Origin: Pyrenopolyporus hunteri
Lineage: Eukaryota; Ascomycota; Sordariomycetes; Xylariales; Hypoxylaceae
Direction of reading: 5' to 3'
Assembly: GCA_902806595.1 (NCBI GenBank)
Contig: CADCXC010000044.1
Location: 1,364,001 to 1,428,000, forward strand
DNA length: 64,000 nucleotides
Positions 35,679 through 45,415 of this stretch are shown piece by piece. The position numbers and the translations under genes were made by a program. The notes under the pieces were generated by a model. That model was not told the DNA's origin. It did not search any database and worked only from the letters and a program-made list of their open reading frames with translations. Positions within the stretch are counted from its first letter, which is position 1. The number at the start of each line of letters is the position of its first letter.

Positions 35679-36428
35679 GTTGGGTATGATGAGTTATATA
35701 TCTAATAATTAATTAGACGGGACGGTTTCGGAAGTTGAGTGAGAATTCGAGTGCGCGATTGCGCGTCGTGATTGAACCTTCCCAAGTCGGTAGCTTTAAT
35801 TATCTAGGCGCATGCACCAGCGTGTATGTACCCTGCTAACTGGGCATGCCATTGCCTGAAATTTAAGCAATGCAGGTGCCCGCTTCCCTGTGATTCGGCT
35901 CGGGTCACTGGAATAGGAATCCCCGACCCGACTGTTAGGGGTGCTACCCTGGCCCAAATGCCCAGTACAGGTATAATACAGTACAGCACGACCCAGCTTA
36001 AGTACCACCTAGGTAGGCAGGTAGGTAGGCTTGCAGTAATGCACAATTGCGTAGGGCCTATACAGCTGCGTAATATATTGAATACTACCGCTATAACTAA
36101 TAGCCCTTAACAAGTCTATGTCCTAGGTGTGTATTATAGCATTAGGATACCCTTTATTTATATTGGTATAGGTAGATAGGTATCTTTAAAGCAAACCGGT
36201 CGCTTGTGATCAAAAGCCAAGTTAAATTGCGTTTCTTTTATACTTGTAGCATGCTTACACATAGGAGTAGGTGTGGTACAGGCAGGTAATGGTTATTATA
36301 AACTGGCGTTTCTATTCTGGAGACGTAGCCGGTGATCGTTCACCGAAGTCCTTGACAGTAGGTTAGGTACCCCGTATCTCCCTACCGAGCACTGCAATAT
36401 CACAACACCCCCAAATAAACCCGCTACC
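35679..36428. other. Intergenic between glycosidase 5' end and RMI1 3' end
   Basis: About 750 bases with no supported gene. A GCGCGATTGCGCG-like patch lies near 35754-35767, and a CTAGGTAGGCAGGTAGGTAGG run near 36008-36028. Confidence 0.5.
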
Positions 36429-37217
36429 CTAAGCACCAGCACCAGAACCAGTACCGGCACCTACCGCCTCCTTCAACCTCGCCAGCCGGCCGTCCACCCA
36501 CGCCCTATGCCAAGCGTCCACCTTCCCGCCGAGGACGACGCAGTTCGCCGGCTCGAGCAGCACGACGCCGCGGGCGACCGCGGTCCCGCGCCGCAGCAGG
36601 ATCTTCGAGCCGACGTGCAGCGAGCCGACGCCGACGCGGTCGACGCGCCGCAGCTCCAGCGCGTGCACCTTCTGGCCCTTGCAGTCCTGCAGCACGAGCC
36701 GGTGCGTCGCGTTCTTCGCCGCCGCCGCCGCCTGCGCCACGTTAGCGTTGACCGCCGCGTTCCGGCCCGTCGCCGTCGACGCCGCCTCGCCGACTTCTGC
36801 GTCGCCTTCCTCGCTACCACCGCCGGCGCTGTTGGCGCTAGTCGGTAGCCGGATAATCTCGCGCCCTCGCGTCTGCTCCCCCCGCGCGACGGCCTCGAGT
36901 TCTTCCACTTGCTCCCACTTGCTCTTGCTCAGATTGTCGATGTCCAGGACCTGCACGGGGATGTCCCGCGTCAGCTTGGTCTCTTTGACTTCCGGGTTGC
37001 CGAGGTTGGGCGGGAATGCCGGAGCCGGCGAGTCTAGGAGGGCCGGGTTGGTTAGGTCGGCTGCTAGCAAACGCGTTTTCACCGTCGCCACCAAAGCGGG
37101 TAGGGGAGGCAGCGGGTTCCGGTTTGGTAGGGCGCTTTGGATCCAGGCCAGGGACGGGGTTGGCAACCCCTGGTCTTGCAGGGTGGTGCGGATTTGTGCT
37201 GCGAGATTCGAACTCAT
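36429..37217 (-). CDS. RMI1: RecQ-mediated genome instability protein 1 (RMI1)
   Basis: A single exon encodes 262 residues. The N-terminal helical part (about 1-75; LPALVATVKTRLLAADL) is followed by an OB-fold. The OB-fold begins KLTRDIPVQVLDIDNLSKSKWEQVEELEAVARGE and resumes after an Ala/Gly/Glu-rich insert (about 128-170) as THRLVLQDCKGQKVHALELRRVD, then VGSKILLRRGTAVARGVVLLEP and NCVVLGGKVD. RMI1 binds topoisomerase III and Sgs1/BLM to dissolve double Holliday junctions in the nucleus. The length fits fungal RMI1, which lacks the long animal C-terminus. The gene is divergent from VPS51, with about 480 bases between start codons. The GC-rich insert is low complexity and likely disordered. 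Confidence 0.88.
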   Translation of the reverse strand: MSSNLAAQIRTTLQDQGLPTPSLAWIQSALPNRNPLPPLPALVATVKTRLLAADLTNPALLDSPAPAFPPNLGNPEVKETKLTRDIPVQVLDIDNLSKSKWEQVEELEAVARGEQTRGREIIRLPTSANSAGGGSEEGDAEVGEAASTATGRNAAVNANVAQAAAAAKNATHRLVLQDCKGQKVHALELRRVDRVGVGSLHVGSKILLRRGTAVARGVVLLEPANCVVLGGKVDAWHRAWVDGRLARLKEAVGAGTGSGAGA

Positions 37218-37699
37218 GGTGAGGATGCGATAAGTCGTTCCATTTTGGCCATTCCCAAATCAAGGTATTTTATTCTATTTTGGTACGTCGTCCATGAATC
37301 TTTGATTATATACCAAGGTAGGTAGGTAGATAGATAGGTAGGTAAGGTACATTATATAGCAGTTTAGGTAGCATCTAGATCTAGCTTCTTGGGTCCAGGT
37401 CCATCCTAATAGCGGGGACACCTAACTGGCGACACGTAATAGGGGATCGATAGCTCCCGCCACAGTGGCTTTGCGCACTATTAGCACGGGAGATCGGCAA
37501 CTAATGCACTGCAGCCTCACTAACGACTTCCCTATCCTTAAACTTGTAATCTGTAAACTTCAGCGTCTCCCCCTGCCTCCTACATCTATTTCGAATATCT
37601 ATGTCGACAAGCTAATACCTAACCTACCTATCACCTCTACGCCCTCATCAACTAGGAAAACGACTACACGTAACCAAAACAGCCACGTCATAAACCAAC
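37218..37699. promoter_or_regulatory. Shared divergent promoter region of RMI1 and VPS51
   Basis: The 482 bases between two start codons on opposite strands must contain both promoters. It carries a TAGGTAGGTAGATAGATAGG-like run at about 37318-37345 and a C/T-biased stretch just before the VPS51 start. No specific factor site is called. Confidence 0.5.
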
Positions 37700-38689
37700 A
37701 TGTCCACAATCGCCTCCCCCCGCGACCCGCCCCGGCGCATAAACTCGCAACAAGCCGGGACGACGCCGACATCCTCAACGCGACCCAGCCTCGATGTCTC
37801 ACGGTCGCCCCTAGGCTCACCCAAGCCTCTCGGCAGCGGCAGCCCGAACCCATCATCCTCCGTCACCGCCAATCCCACGGGGACCTCGCGGCGCAACCGC
37901 GCGGCGCTGCGCGAGTACTACAACCTGAAGAAGCAGCAGCAGCCGGTCGCGACGCCGCCGCACGTCGAGGTGACGGACCCGTTCGGCGAGACGTCGGGCG
38001 GCGGGGCGCACGAGCAGTACTCGGAGGTGCCGCCGGGGGAGATGGACAAGGAGGGGTTCGACGCGGACGCCTTCGTGCAGAAGGCGCTGGCCGAGAACGG
38101 GATGGAGGACCTGCTGCGGCTGTACACGCGGGTGTTGGGGGAGACGAGGGCGTTGGACGCGGAGAAGAAGGCGTTGGTTTACGACAATTACAGCAAGTTG
38201 ATTACGGCTACGGAGACGATACGGAAGGTTGGTTGTCTTTTTATGATTGCGTATTATATCATGTGCTAACGGGCGCGTAAGATGCGGACGAACATGGACC
38301 CCCTAAACCCGATGGCTTCTACGCTGGACCCGGCGATCGCGCAGATATACTCCCAAGCCTCAGCCATACGAGACTCGCTGCGGAAATCGATCCCAGCACC
38401 CGACGGGGCCCGGGCCGAGGCGGAGGAAGCGCGGCGGAAGAGGGCACGGACAAAACAGTTGGCTATTGAGGTTTTAGACGCCCCTGATAAGATACGAGCG
38501 CTTGTCAGCGAAGGACGACTCGAAGATGCGAGACAAGCGTGGAAGATGCCGCGGAGACTGTTATTGGTCTGGAAGGAAAAGGGTCTCGGCGGCCCCGACA
38601 TAGACGCATGCATAGAGGACGGCGACGCGGCTCTCAAGGGCGAGCCGGGCAAGGGTAACTGGCGGGATACGAATACGAAAGATTCATGA
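37700..38689 (+). CDS. VPS51: GARP/EARP tether subunit VPS51
   Basis: Exons 37700-38227 and 38282-38689 (54-nt intron, GCTAACG branch site) encode 311 residues. A Ser/Pro-rich disordered leader (1-60) precedes RRNRAALREYYNLKK, the Vps51 signature helix. A helical region follows, GFDADAFVQKALAENGMEDLLRLYTRVLGETRALDAEKKALVYDNYSKLITATETIRKM. After the join comes MDPLNPMASTLDPAIAQIY. VPS51 bridges GARP to the endosomal t-SNARE Tlg1 in yeast and acts in endosome-to-Golgi retrieval. The length is typical for fungal VPS51. The second exon ends in a charged tail. The gene is convergent with the NIF3-like gene, 144 bases between stop codons, so the transcripts probably overlap. Confidence 0.88.
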
Positions 38690-38833
38690 TTTGGTATCTA
38701 CATCGAACAGCGATTCGAGCGAGAAGACAGACAGCCAATCACCATATTAGGGTCTCATTTGTCGGTGAGGGGCGAAGAGACGACTACGCCGATTGTATCC
38801 TTGACAAAGTCGAGAGACTATTACGTCTGACCC

Positions 38834-40178
38834 TCAAGCTAGATCCCTAACATCGATTACCTCATAGGGGTCGCGATCCGCCTTACTAACAATCACGCGA
38901 GTATCCCCAAACGCCGTCGTCTCTAATTCGACTTCCAACATAGGTTTCAACCTCGTCTCGAGGTATTTCCGTTCCGAGTTGCTGTGGAAGACAGTGACGA
39001 TAATCTGGCCCAGCTGAGTATGTCGAAGCGCATAGTGATGTGCCATTTCGCCCGTCACCAAGACCTGGGCATCGGTATCCCTTAGAACGTCCGACCCCGA
39101 GCCCGCGCAGACGGCCACCTTGGAAATTTCCTGCGTCTTGCTCAGGCCCTTTAACGATGGCGGTAGGGCGACCATCATGTACCGCTGGTCGCCTAGGCCG
39201 GCCGAGAGCCGCCTTAGGAGCGTTTGCAAGTTTACGGGTCGACCTAATTCGAACGCTCGCCCGTAACCAGTGCCTTGGTGACCTTCGGGAAGAGGCCGGG
39301 AAATTGGTTGGACGACTGTGCGCTTTACCTGGTGTTCACCGTCCAATAAGATATCACAGAGCCAGTCGTTAAGTCCTCCGCTCGCAGCGTCCATGGCTGT
39401 GTGAGGACAATAGACGGATATTCTCTCAGCGGCTAAACGTAAGAGGAGGGTCTGCATGGGGTCCTTGGTAGTAAGGGATTTCAAAGGCCTGAAGATGACG
39501 GGATCTGTACAGGGTTAGTTCTCGGAATTATTTATCTAACAAGCTCATATAGCGAGGTGCAACTCCTACGGTAGCAGACAATCATGTTGGCCCCTTCCTC
39601 TAGTGCCTCATCTACCACTTCGGACGTTAGGTCGTTAGTGAGAAGAACTGTGCCGCCGGTCTCCTTTTCAGGTTTCGATGATGGCGGTAGAGGCGCCTGT
39701 CCGAGAAGTACTACATTGTCGTTAATCTCATGAATAACAAATAAATAGACATAAATGAGTTTATCTCATACATCCAGTGTTATCCCATGCATTGTCCGCT
39801 AGCTCTTCCGGGAAGCTGTGGGTGGTGTTAGCTTGGTACGAGTTGAAACTAGAAAACCCAATGAGGAAAAGGGGCGATAGAATATACTAACAGCGTCCTC
39901 ATCGCAGCAACCACCGCATCTGTGAGAGTAGCTGGCGGGGCCGCCATGATTCTAGACGAGGTAAAGCTACGCTGTTGTCGCGTAACCGTATAGCTAGCGT
40001 TGGAATTCCACTCTCGGCCTCGCAGGAGTGCGTTTCCTTCACTCGCACCTGTGACGTGGTATATAGACCCAGACCCAGCTCTCGCAATTCGACGGGTGCG
40101 GGGAACAAACGATGAGGGGAATTTAGAGATACGTTGCGATAGAGCCCTCAGAGTATTTGCTCGTGGGCTGATGGACAT
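38834..40178 (-). CDS. NIF3-like dinuclear metal protein with probable mitochondrial presequence
   Basis: Four exons (39892-40178, 39772-39815, 39570-39710, 38834-39504) with introns of 76, 61 and 65 nt encode 380 residues. The joins rebuild RTLFPEELADNAWDNTGLLL and MIVCYHPVIFRPLKSLT, both strongly NIF3-like. Later motifs include VYCPHTAMDAASGGLNDWL and VTGEMAHHYALR, with His residues known in the family to bind two metals. The first 77 residues are rich in Arg and Ser with almost no acidic residues, ending RQQRSFTSSRI just before an internal Met78 (39947). That looks like a cleavable mitochondrial targeting sequence, with a shorter cytosolic form from Met78 possible. Biochemical function is not settled; proposed roles include GTP cyclohydrolase-like or redox functions. 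The gene is divergent from the BolA-like gene, 660 bases apart. Confidence 0.87.
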
Positions 40179-40837
40179 TGCATGGAGCCCGGCCGTTTGC
40201 AGGTTTCAAGTTGGTCCGTACCTGGTAGATAGGTAGGTAGCTAGCTGTATATACGTATAATGAGTCAAGCCCAAATAAATTAAGGTAACATTTTGTAGGT
40301 ATACTATGGTTTCCCCGTCTTATCAAACGGCTTTAACCAAGCAGCACAACCCCACACCCCGCTATCGATAAGTAACCAAGCCAGCGGGAATTTGGCGATT
40401 TCATCATCGCGGGGCAGCGTTTGGCTCTGTGTTACCATTGCCCAGGTACCGCATTTGCGCATACATGATTGTCCTGGTGTACCTATTGTATTGTATTGTG
40501 CTAAGGCTACCTTGGCTGTGCTACCTACCTACCTAGCTACTAGGTACCTACTTTAGCGGACGTCACTTCACTTGCGACATCGCCCGACAATCTCTCGGAG
40601 TACATTTCCTTAACCTCTCGATATCGCCGACGCTCCCAAGCGCATACCTAAGATACATACGAACGGCTAGACGAACGCATTACTTTAGTAAATAGGTATC
40701 TATCTATCTACCTACCCGCCTCCGAATTTACGAGTTAGTATTGTGTTAAAAAGCGTCGATATAGGATATCGCATAGCCTTACCTTATCCGCCTACAGATA
40801 ATCTCGCATCCATCCCTACGAACCACCACGCCACGCA
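40179..40837. promoter_or_regulatory. Divergent promoter region of NIF3-like and BolA-like genes
   Basis: About 660 bases between two opposing start codons. It contains CTACTAGGTACCTACTTTAG-like words near 40537 and TATCTATCTACCTACC near 40697-40712, and no open frame of note. Confidence 0.5.
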
Positions 40838-41320
40838 ATGAGCGAGCCCACCATCACCGAAGCCTCCCTAAAGGCCGCGCTGACAGAGCGCCTGAACGCC
40901 GTCCACGTCGAAGTGACCGACATGTCCGGTACGTCTATTCTCCTCTTCTCCCCATCGCCCATTCCCTTTTTCCCTCGCCATCCCCCTTTCCATCCACCCC
41001 CATCCGCCCATTCCCTATCTCCCACCCCGGCAACTAACCCCCCAGCTAACCCCTGCGGCCCATGCGCCTCGCCAGGCGGGTGCGGGCAGTCCTTCAGCGC
41101 GCACGTGGTGTCGCCGTCGTTCGCGGGGCAGGGCAGCCTGAAGCGGCACCGGGCGGTGAACGCGGCGCTGCGGGAGGAGATCGCCGCCATCCACGCGTGG
41201 AGCGCGCGCTGCCAGACCCCCGAGGAGTGGGAGCGCGAGAAGCGCGACAAGGGCGCCCGCGCCGCCGGCCCCCCGCTCGAGGGCACCGAGGCCGGCCGCG
41301 TCACCGGGACCGACGCGTGA
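40838..41320 (+). CDS. BolA-like protein, BolA2/Fra2 type
   Basis: Exons 40838-40928 and 41076-41320 give 111 residues. The BolA fold is visible: ITEASLKAALTERLNAVHVEVTDMS, then GGCGQSFSAHVVSPSFAGQGSLKRHRAVNAALREEI. The RHR-VN motif contains the invariant His, and the Cys in GGCGQSF fits the BolA2 class, which with monothiol glutaredoxins binds [2Fe-2S] clusters and signals iron status. A charged tail of about 25 residues (EEWEREKRDKGAR onward) extends past the fold. The 147-nt intron (GTACGT donor, CAGCTAACC branch, GCCAG acceptor) is a multiple of three and carries no in-frame stop. The unspliced message is therefore one 160-codon frame with a Pro-rich 49-residue insert in the middle of the fold. 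The spliced form is preferred because it restores the continuous family sequence. Confidence 0.9.
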   Translation: MSEPTITEASLKAALTERLNAVHVEVTDMSGTSILLFSPSPIPFFPRHPPFHPPPSAHSLSPTPATNPPANPCGPCASPGGCGQSFSAHVVSPSFAGQGSLKRHRAVNAALREEIAAIHAWSARCQTPEEWEREKRDKGARAAGPPLEGTEAGRVTGTDA

Positions 41321-41933
41321 GATCCCCTATCGACGGTACCTACCTACCTGGGTACCTACCTACCTACCTAGGGACCTACCGTGGAGGTAAGGAGAGAGGG
41401 ATAGGAGGGGGAGTTAGGTGGTTAGGAAGTTATGAAGCTGGGAGGAAGCGGAGGAAGGGCGAATACCTACCGCGAATCGCCGCTGTTATTAGGGAGGGGA
41501 TGTTTATTACCGACGAACCAGCCTAAGTCGGGGGCGCCTACATGTACCTAGCGACGACGAAATACGGTCAAAATATCCATTGCGAAAGGGGAGGAGTGAG
41601 ATACGGGCACGATTTTAGGTGAGCTTTGCAAAGGCATAAAGCACTAGCGAGAGCATACGCACGCTATAAGCTGTCTTCGCACCACGATTTCTCGTCTAAT
41701 AAGCTAGAGCATTTTCTCGTCATTCACAACGCAGTACCACTGCAGTTTTCTGAATAAATCTTCCCGAGGAAGGCCCCAGCACTCCTCCCTAAACTCCGTT
41801 ACGATGCCGTAACGTTACCAAAAAGGCTTCCACTTCACCGTAGATCTAATATACTGTTCCCTCCGCTCCCTCGGTGATCCTCAACCCAAGGGCTTTATCT
41901 TTCCACTAAATGAGACTACCAGCTACAGCTCGC
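41321..41933. other. Intergenic between convergent BolA-like and AP-1 beta genes
   Basis: About 610 bases with no gene. It begins with a dense run of TACCTACC/GGTACC words (41336-41380), right after the BolA-like stop codon. Confidence 0.55.
41336..41380. repeat. TACCTACC/GGTACC word cluster
   Basis: Repeated TACC TACC units interrupted by GGTACC and CCTAGGG, 16 bases after the BolA-like stop codon. It is part of the dispersed word family. Confidence 0.75.
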
Positions 41934-44352
41934 TTAGAAAAGGCCTAGGAGGTCATCGTTGTTCGTGGCCTTCTTCTGTTCCGCACTCCCACCCGCGTGG
42001 CCAAGTTGGACCGAAGCGGGGGGAGGCTGACTTGACCCGCTCAGATCCAATCCTTCAAACCCGTTCATAAGATCGTTTACGCCGCCGGCACCGCTCCCGC
42101 CCGCGAAGCTGTTTTGGGGCGGCGGAGCATCGAAGAGGCCCATCATATCCGCCATTCCGCTCGACGACGAAGCCCCGCCGGCCGGACTCGCTACGCGATC
42201 CGGCGTGGCTGATGCAGAGTTCTGTTCTTGCGACGCTGGGGCGGCGCCATCAAAGTCGATATCCAAGAGGTTTTCGATATTGCTCTGCGAAGGTGCCCCG
42301 TTTTGAGCAGCCGCAACAGACGCCGCGATAGGATTCTCGGCCGCGTTCTGTCGCTGTTCCTGGATGGCTGCTCGTTGGATTTCATCGGCACCGAAGCGTC
42401 CCTTGCCAACAAACGACTCCGGAGGCTTGTGGTAGACCGAGGCCAAAGTCGAGAGCTCACCAAGGAGTTGCTCTAGTAAAGTTGCTGGCAGGCTTGTCAT
42501 CGTGGTTGTAATAGCCGGCTTCTGTGATAGAACGATACTCTGGTAAATTCGTTAGTAGGAGGGGCTAAAGGAAAATTAGATCGAAAATACTGCACCTTTG
42601 CGATAGCGAGATCGCCCGAAAGAAGCCGCCAATAAATGTACGCTCGGTCTCGAATATCCGGGTTGTCGTTCTCCGCCGTTGCCGCTTGGAGTACTTTCTG
42701 GACAAGCCCCTGGTTATTACTCGGCTTTTTCAAAAATAGCTTGACGACGGCCGTCAAGATTTGCAGTTGCGTCTGCGTAAACTCCTCCATGAAGCCGTCC
42801 ACAAAGCTCGCCAATATTTCATCGGCATTATTGATCTTCTCCGCATACTCGCCGACAATCCATATTAGCGAACCCCTTGCATTAGGTTCGTCTAATTCGT
42901 CGATGTGGCTACAAAGCGTTGGGATCACGCCCTCGTAGCCGGGATACTTCCGAAGGATATCTTTAATGACAACGATGACTTCTTGGACCACGTAGTTAAC
43001 CTTGGTCGCGATCAGGTCCAGGAGCGCATTGACGCATTTTTCGCTTGCGCTCTCGATCTTAATCGCGACTTGACCAATAGCCTTCACGGCCCTCCGAACA
43101 AAGTCCATATCCACTTCTAACGCGTACTCCTTTAACTCGGCTAGTAGTTGTTCGTAATTCTTCTCGTTCGCTATCCTCACCATAATCTCGAGCTTCTGGA
43201 GCTTGACGTACGGCGGGTCGTTATACTTGCAAAAGAACACTCTTAGTTCTTTGCTTAGAATATCGGGCTTAGCTTGTAAGAGGAGGTCGATGTTTCGCAA
43301 CGCTACATATTGAACTTCGGGAGCGGACGCGACAAGGGTAACTGCGCAAACTATTAGCGACGATCTTAGACATAGATGGACGCCGTAGTATGCTAACCTA
43401 GAGGGGGTGCCATCTTCTTGAGGTATTGGCGGACGAGCTCGGGATTGATCAATCTCATGTGAATGAATACTACTTTGACGGCAGCAAGGACGACGCTGGG
43501 GTTCACGTGTTGGAACTGTGGCGCTACTCGTTCGCAAATGTGCTCCGACTCCTTGACATCCTGCGGGGGGTAATCTGCCAGAGTCGAAAGAATGGTAACC
43601 CTCCCCCATTCCGTACATTCGTTCAACGCCATCAGCAACTTCTTCAGCGTCGCCGGTGTTATCACTAGTGCTCTCGTCTCGGGTGCCGTCTCGGAGATTT
43701 CAGATAGCGCCTGCACCGAGTTCGCAACAACCATAGGGTTAGGGTCTCCGATCATCTCCTGGAGTATCTCTAGGAAGCCGTTTTCTATACACATGGTCGG
43801 GTTCAGATCGAATAGTTTCGCGACGCAGATGGCAGCTGTCTTCCGCACGTACGGCGATTCGTCTCGTAGTGTCTTCCGCAGGGGTTCCTCCATGTAATCC
43901 ACCATCTTGTCCACTCGAATGCAGCCCATAGTCCTGATTGCGAGTGCTCTTATGAGGGGGTTCGGGTCTTCCGAATCCTGCACGAACGTGTTGACAGCGA
44001 GAATACACAGATCGGGATGCGACTTGGCATAATTCCTAAGCTTCGGATCAGCCTACTGACTATGACGTACATATTCTCCGATAACCTCTAGGACTTGTCA
44101 GAGTTAGCAGAATACCTACATCAGGTAGAGGTAGACTAGTTTCTTCTGATCTAGGTCGGCGGTCGCGATGTTCTTCAGCACGTCGGGGAACAGCTGGGAG
44201 ACATCTTTGCCCAGGGTCATGGCCATAATGGTCTTCTGAATTGATTCCTTCCGCTCCCAGGCATATTGAGACACCAGACCAGCTCGCAACTCGAACGTCT
44301 CGCCCTTCCTAGGTACGGCGAAGGCGCCGCGAATGCGACTGACCGCCGACAT
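41934..44352 (-). CDS. AP-1 adaptor complex large subunit beta
   Basis: Exons 44120-44352, 43398-44035, 42596-43341 and 41934-42539 (introns 84, 56 and 56 nt) encode 740 residues. The start KGETFELRAGLVSQYAWERKE leads into the beta-adaptin trunk: KKLVYLYLMNYAKSHPDL, NPLIRALAIRTMGCIRV, LRDESPYVRKTAA, VALRNIDLLLQAKPDIL, KYNDPPYVKLQKLEIM and WIVGEYAEKI. After the trunk comes a Gly/Ser/Ala-rich hinge with a clathrin-box-like LLDIDFD (residues about 615-625) and short LLGLF at the extreme C-terminus. There is no appendage (ear) domain, as is usual for fungal AP-1 beta. The protein works at the trans-Golgi and endosomes in clathrin-coated vesicle formation. AP-1 rather than AP-2 is inferred from length and lack of an ear. 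All four joins restore continuous adaptin sequence. Confidence 0.92.
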
Positions 44353-45415
44353 GTTGGTATCGTGTCTCGGATTTCGGAACTCGTTGGGGAAGGGGAAACG
44401 GCGGTTGAGAATAAGAGGGCCCTTTCGGGGCTATTACGAGCGCATTCGACCCCTTTTTCCGAGAGGTTGTTCAGTTATGCGCGTCTATTCGTATCATATG
44501 TCGTGGTATGTAAAGTTGGGATTAGAAGGTTAGAAGATGATCGGTGTTGCGGTGGATGACAAGTTTAGAAAGAATGCCAATGCTGCCCATTCAAATCAAA
44601 CCCCTGGCCACTTCTTTAACTTTATCGAAAGGACAACCCTGGCCTGGCTGTGGTTGCACCTTCACCCACGGAGTTTAGCTAAGGCGATTAGGTATCCTCG
44701 CCTCGCAGCAGCCACAACCTTCAAGCCACAGGCGGGACCGGAGACACTAACGCTAGTACTTGCCATGGTGGATCTGGATACATGTATGCATAGTACCTAT
44801 CGTTAAGCTCAACCAGGCCCAAGCTCTTCAACTCGAACTTTACATACATGCACCTACCAGGTAAGCGGGTAGAATTATATACAGCTATACACGGCAACCT
44901 ACTCCCTATACACTTCGACACACTTCGACAAACTCATTGACCGTATCCATTGCAGTCCCAATTTCAAGGAAAACTCTTCAACCCCTATTGGAAATTGAAT
45001 GGTGAGTTCAAACGCAAGGCTGAGACCTTTTATCTTAGAGTAATACGCTTACGCCACCTAGGCGAACTTCCCGAATCTCCGTCGACTCTTCATCGAGGCC
45101 CGGTCGGACGACGAAGAGAGAGAGATATCACGAAGGGCCGTAAGTATCGCCCGCCTACCGCTCGTGTTTTTTTTTTTTTTCTTATAATACACGTTTTGGG
45201 AATCAGCTAACATGCCCATGCCCTTAGTTTTACAATGCCGTATTATTCATGGGCTCTGTGGCCATATTTAGTCTCATAGCTCAGAAGATGAATGCTAGCA
45301 AATGAACTTCGCATGCAAGAGTATTATCGACTTCATCGACTTCATCGACCTCAACGTCAACCTATCTGTAACATGATCTGCATCAACGGTCTTCTGTAGA
45401 ATCCTCGTCGACAGC
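44353..45415. other. Intergenic, no recognised gene
   Basis: About 1.06 kb. It contains the AP-1 beta promoter and the 3' side of the DEK_C-like gene. A poly-T run lies at about 45168-45180, and a TTCATCGAC direct repeat near 45331-45350. Short frames here have no known motif. Confidence 0.5.

Noticed and set aside
36473..36848. Overlapping frames in both strands of the RMI1 gene, Arg-rich
   Set aside because: They are produced by the GC-rich third positions of the RMI1 coding sequence; RMI1 itself has clear OB-fold motifs.
37465..38280. 271-codon plus-strand frame overlapping the first VPS51 exon
   Set aside because: It runs in a different phase through the GC-rich VPS51 exon and gives an Arg/Ala/Gly-rich sequence without motifs, while VPS51 is recognisable and spliced in the other frame.
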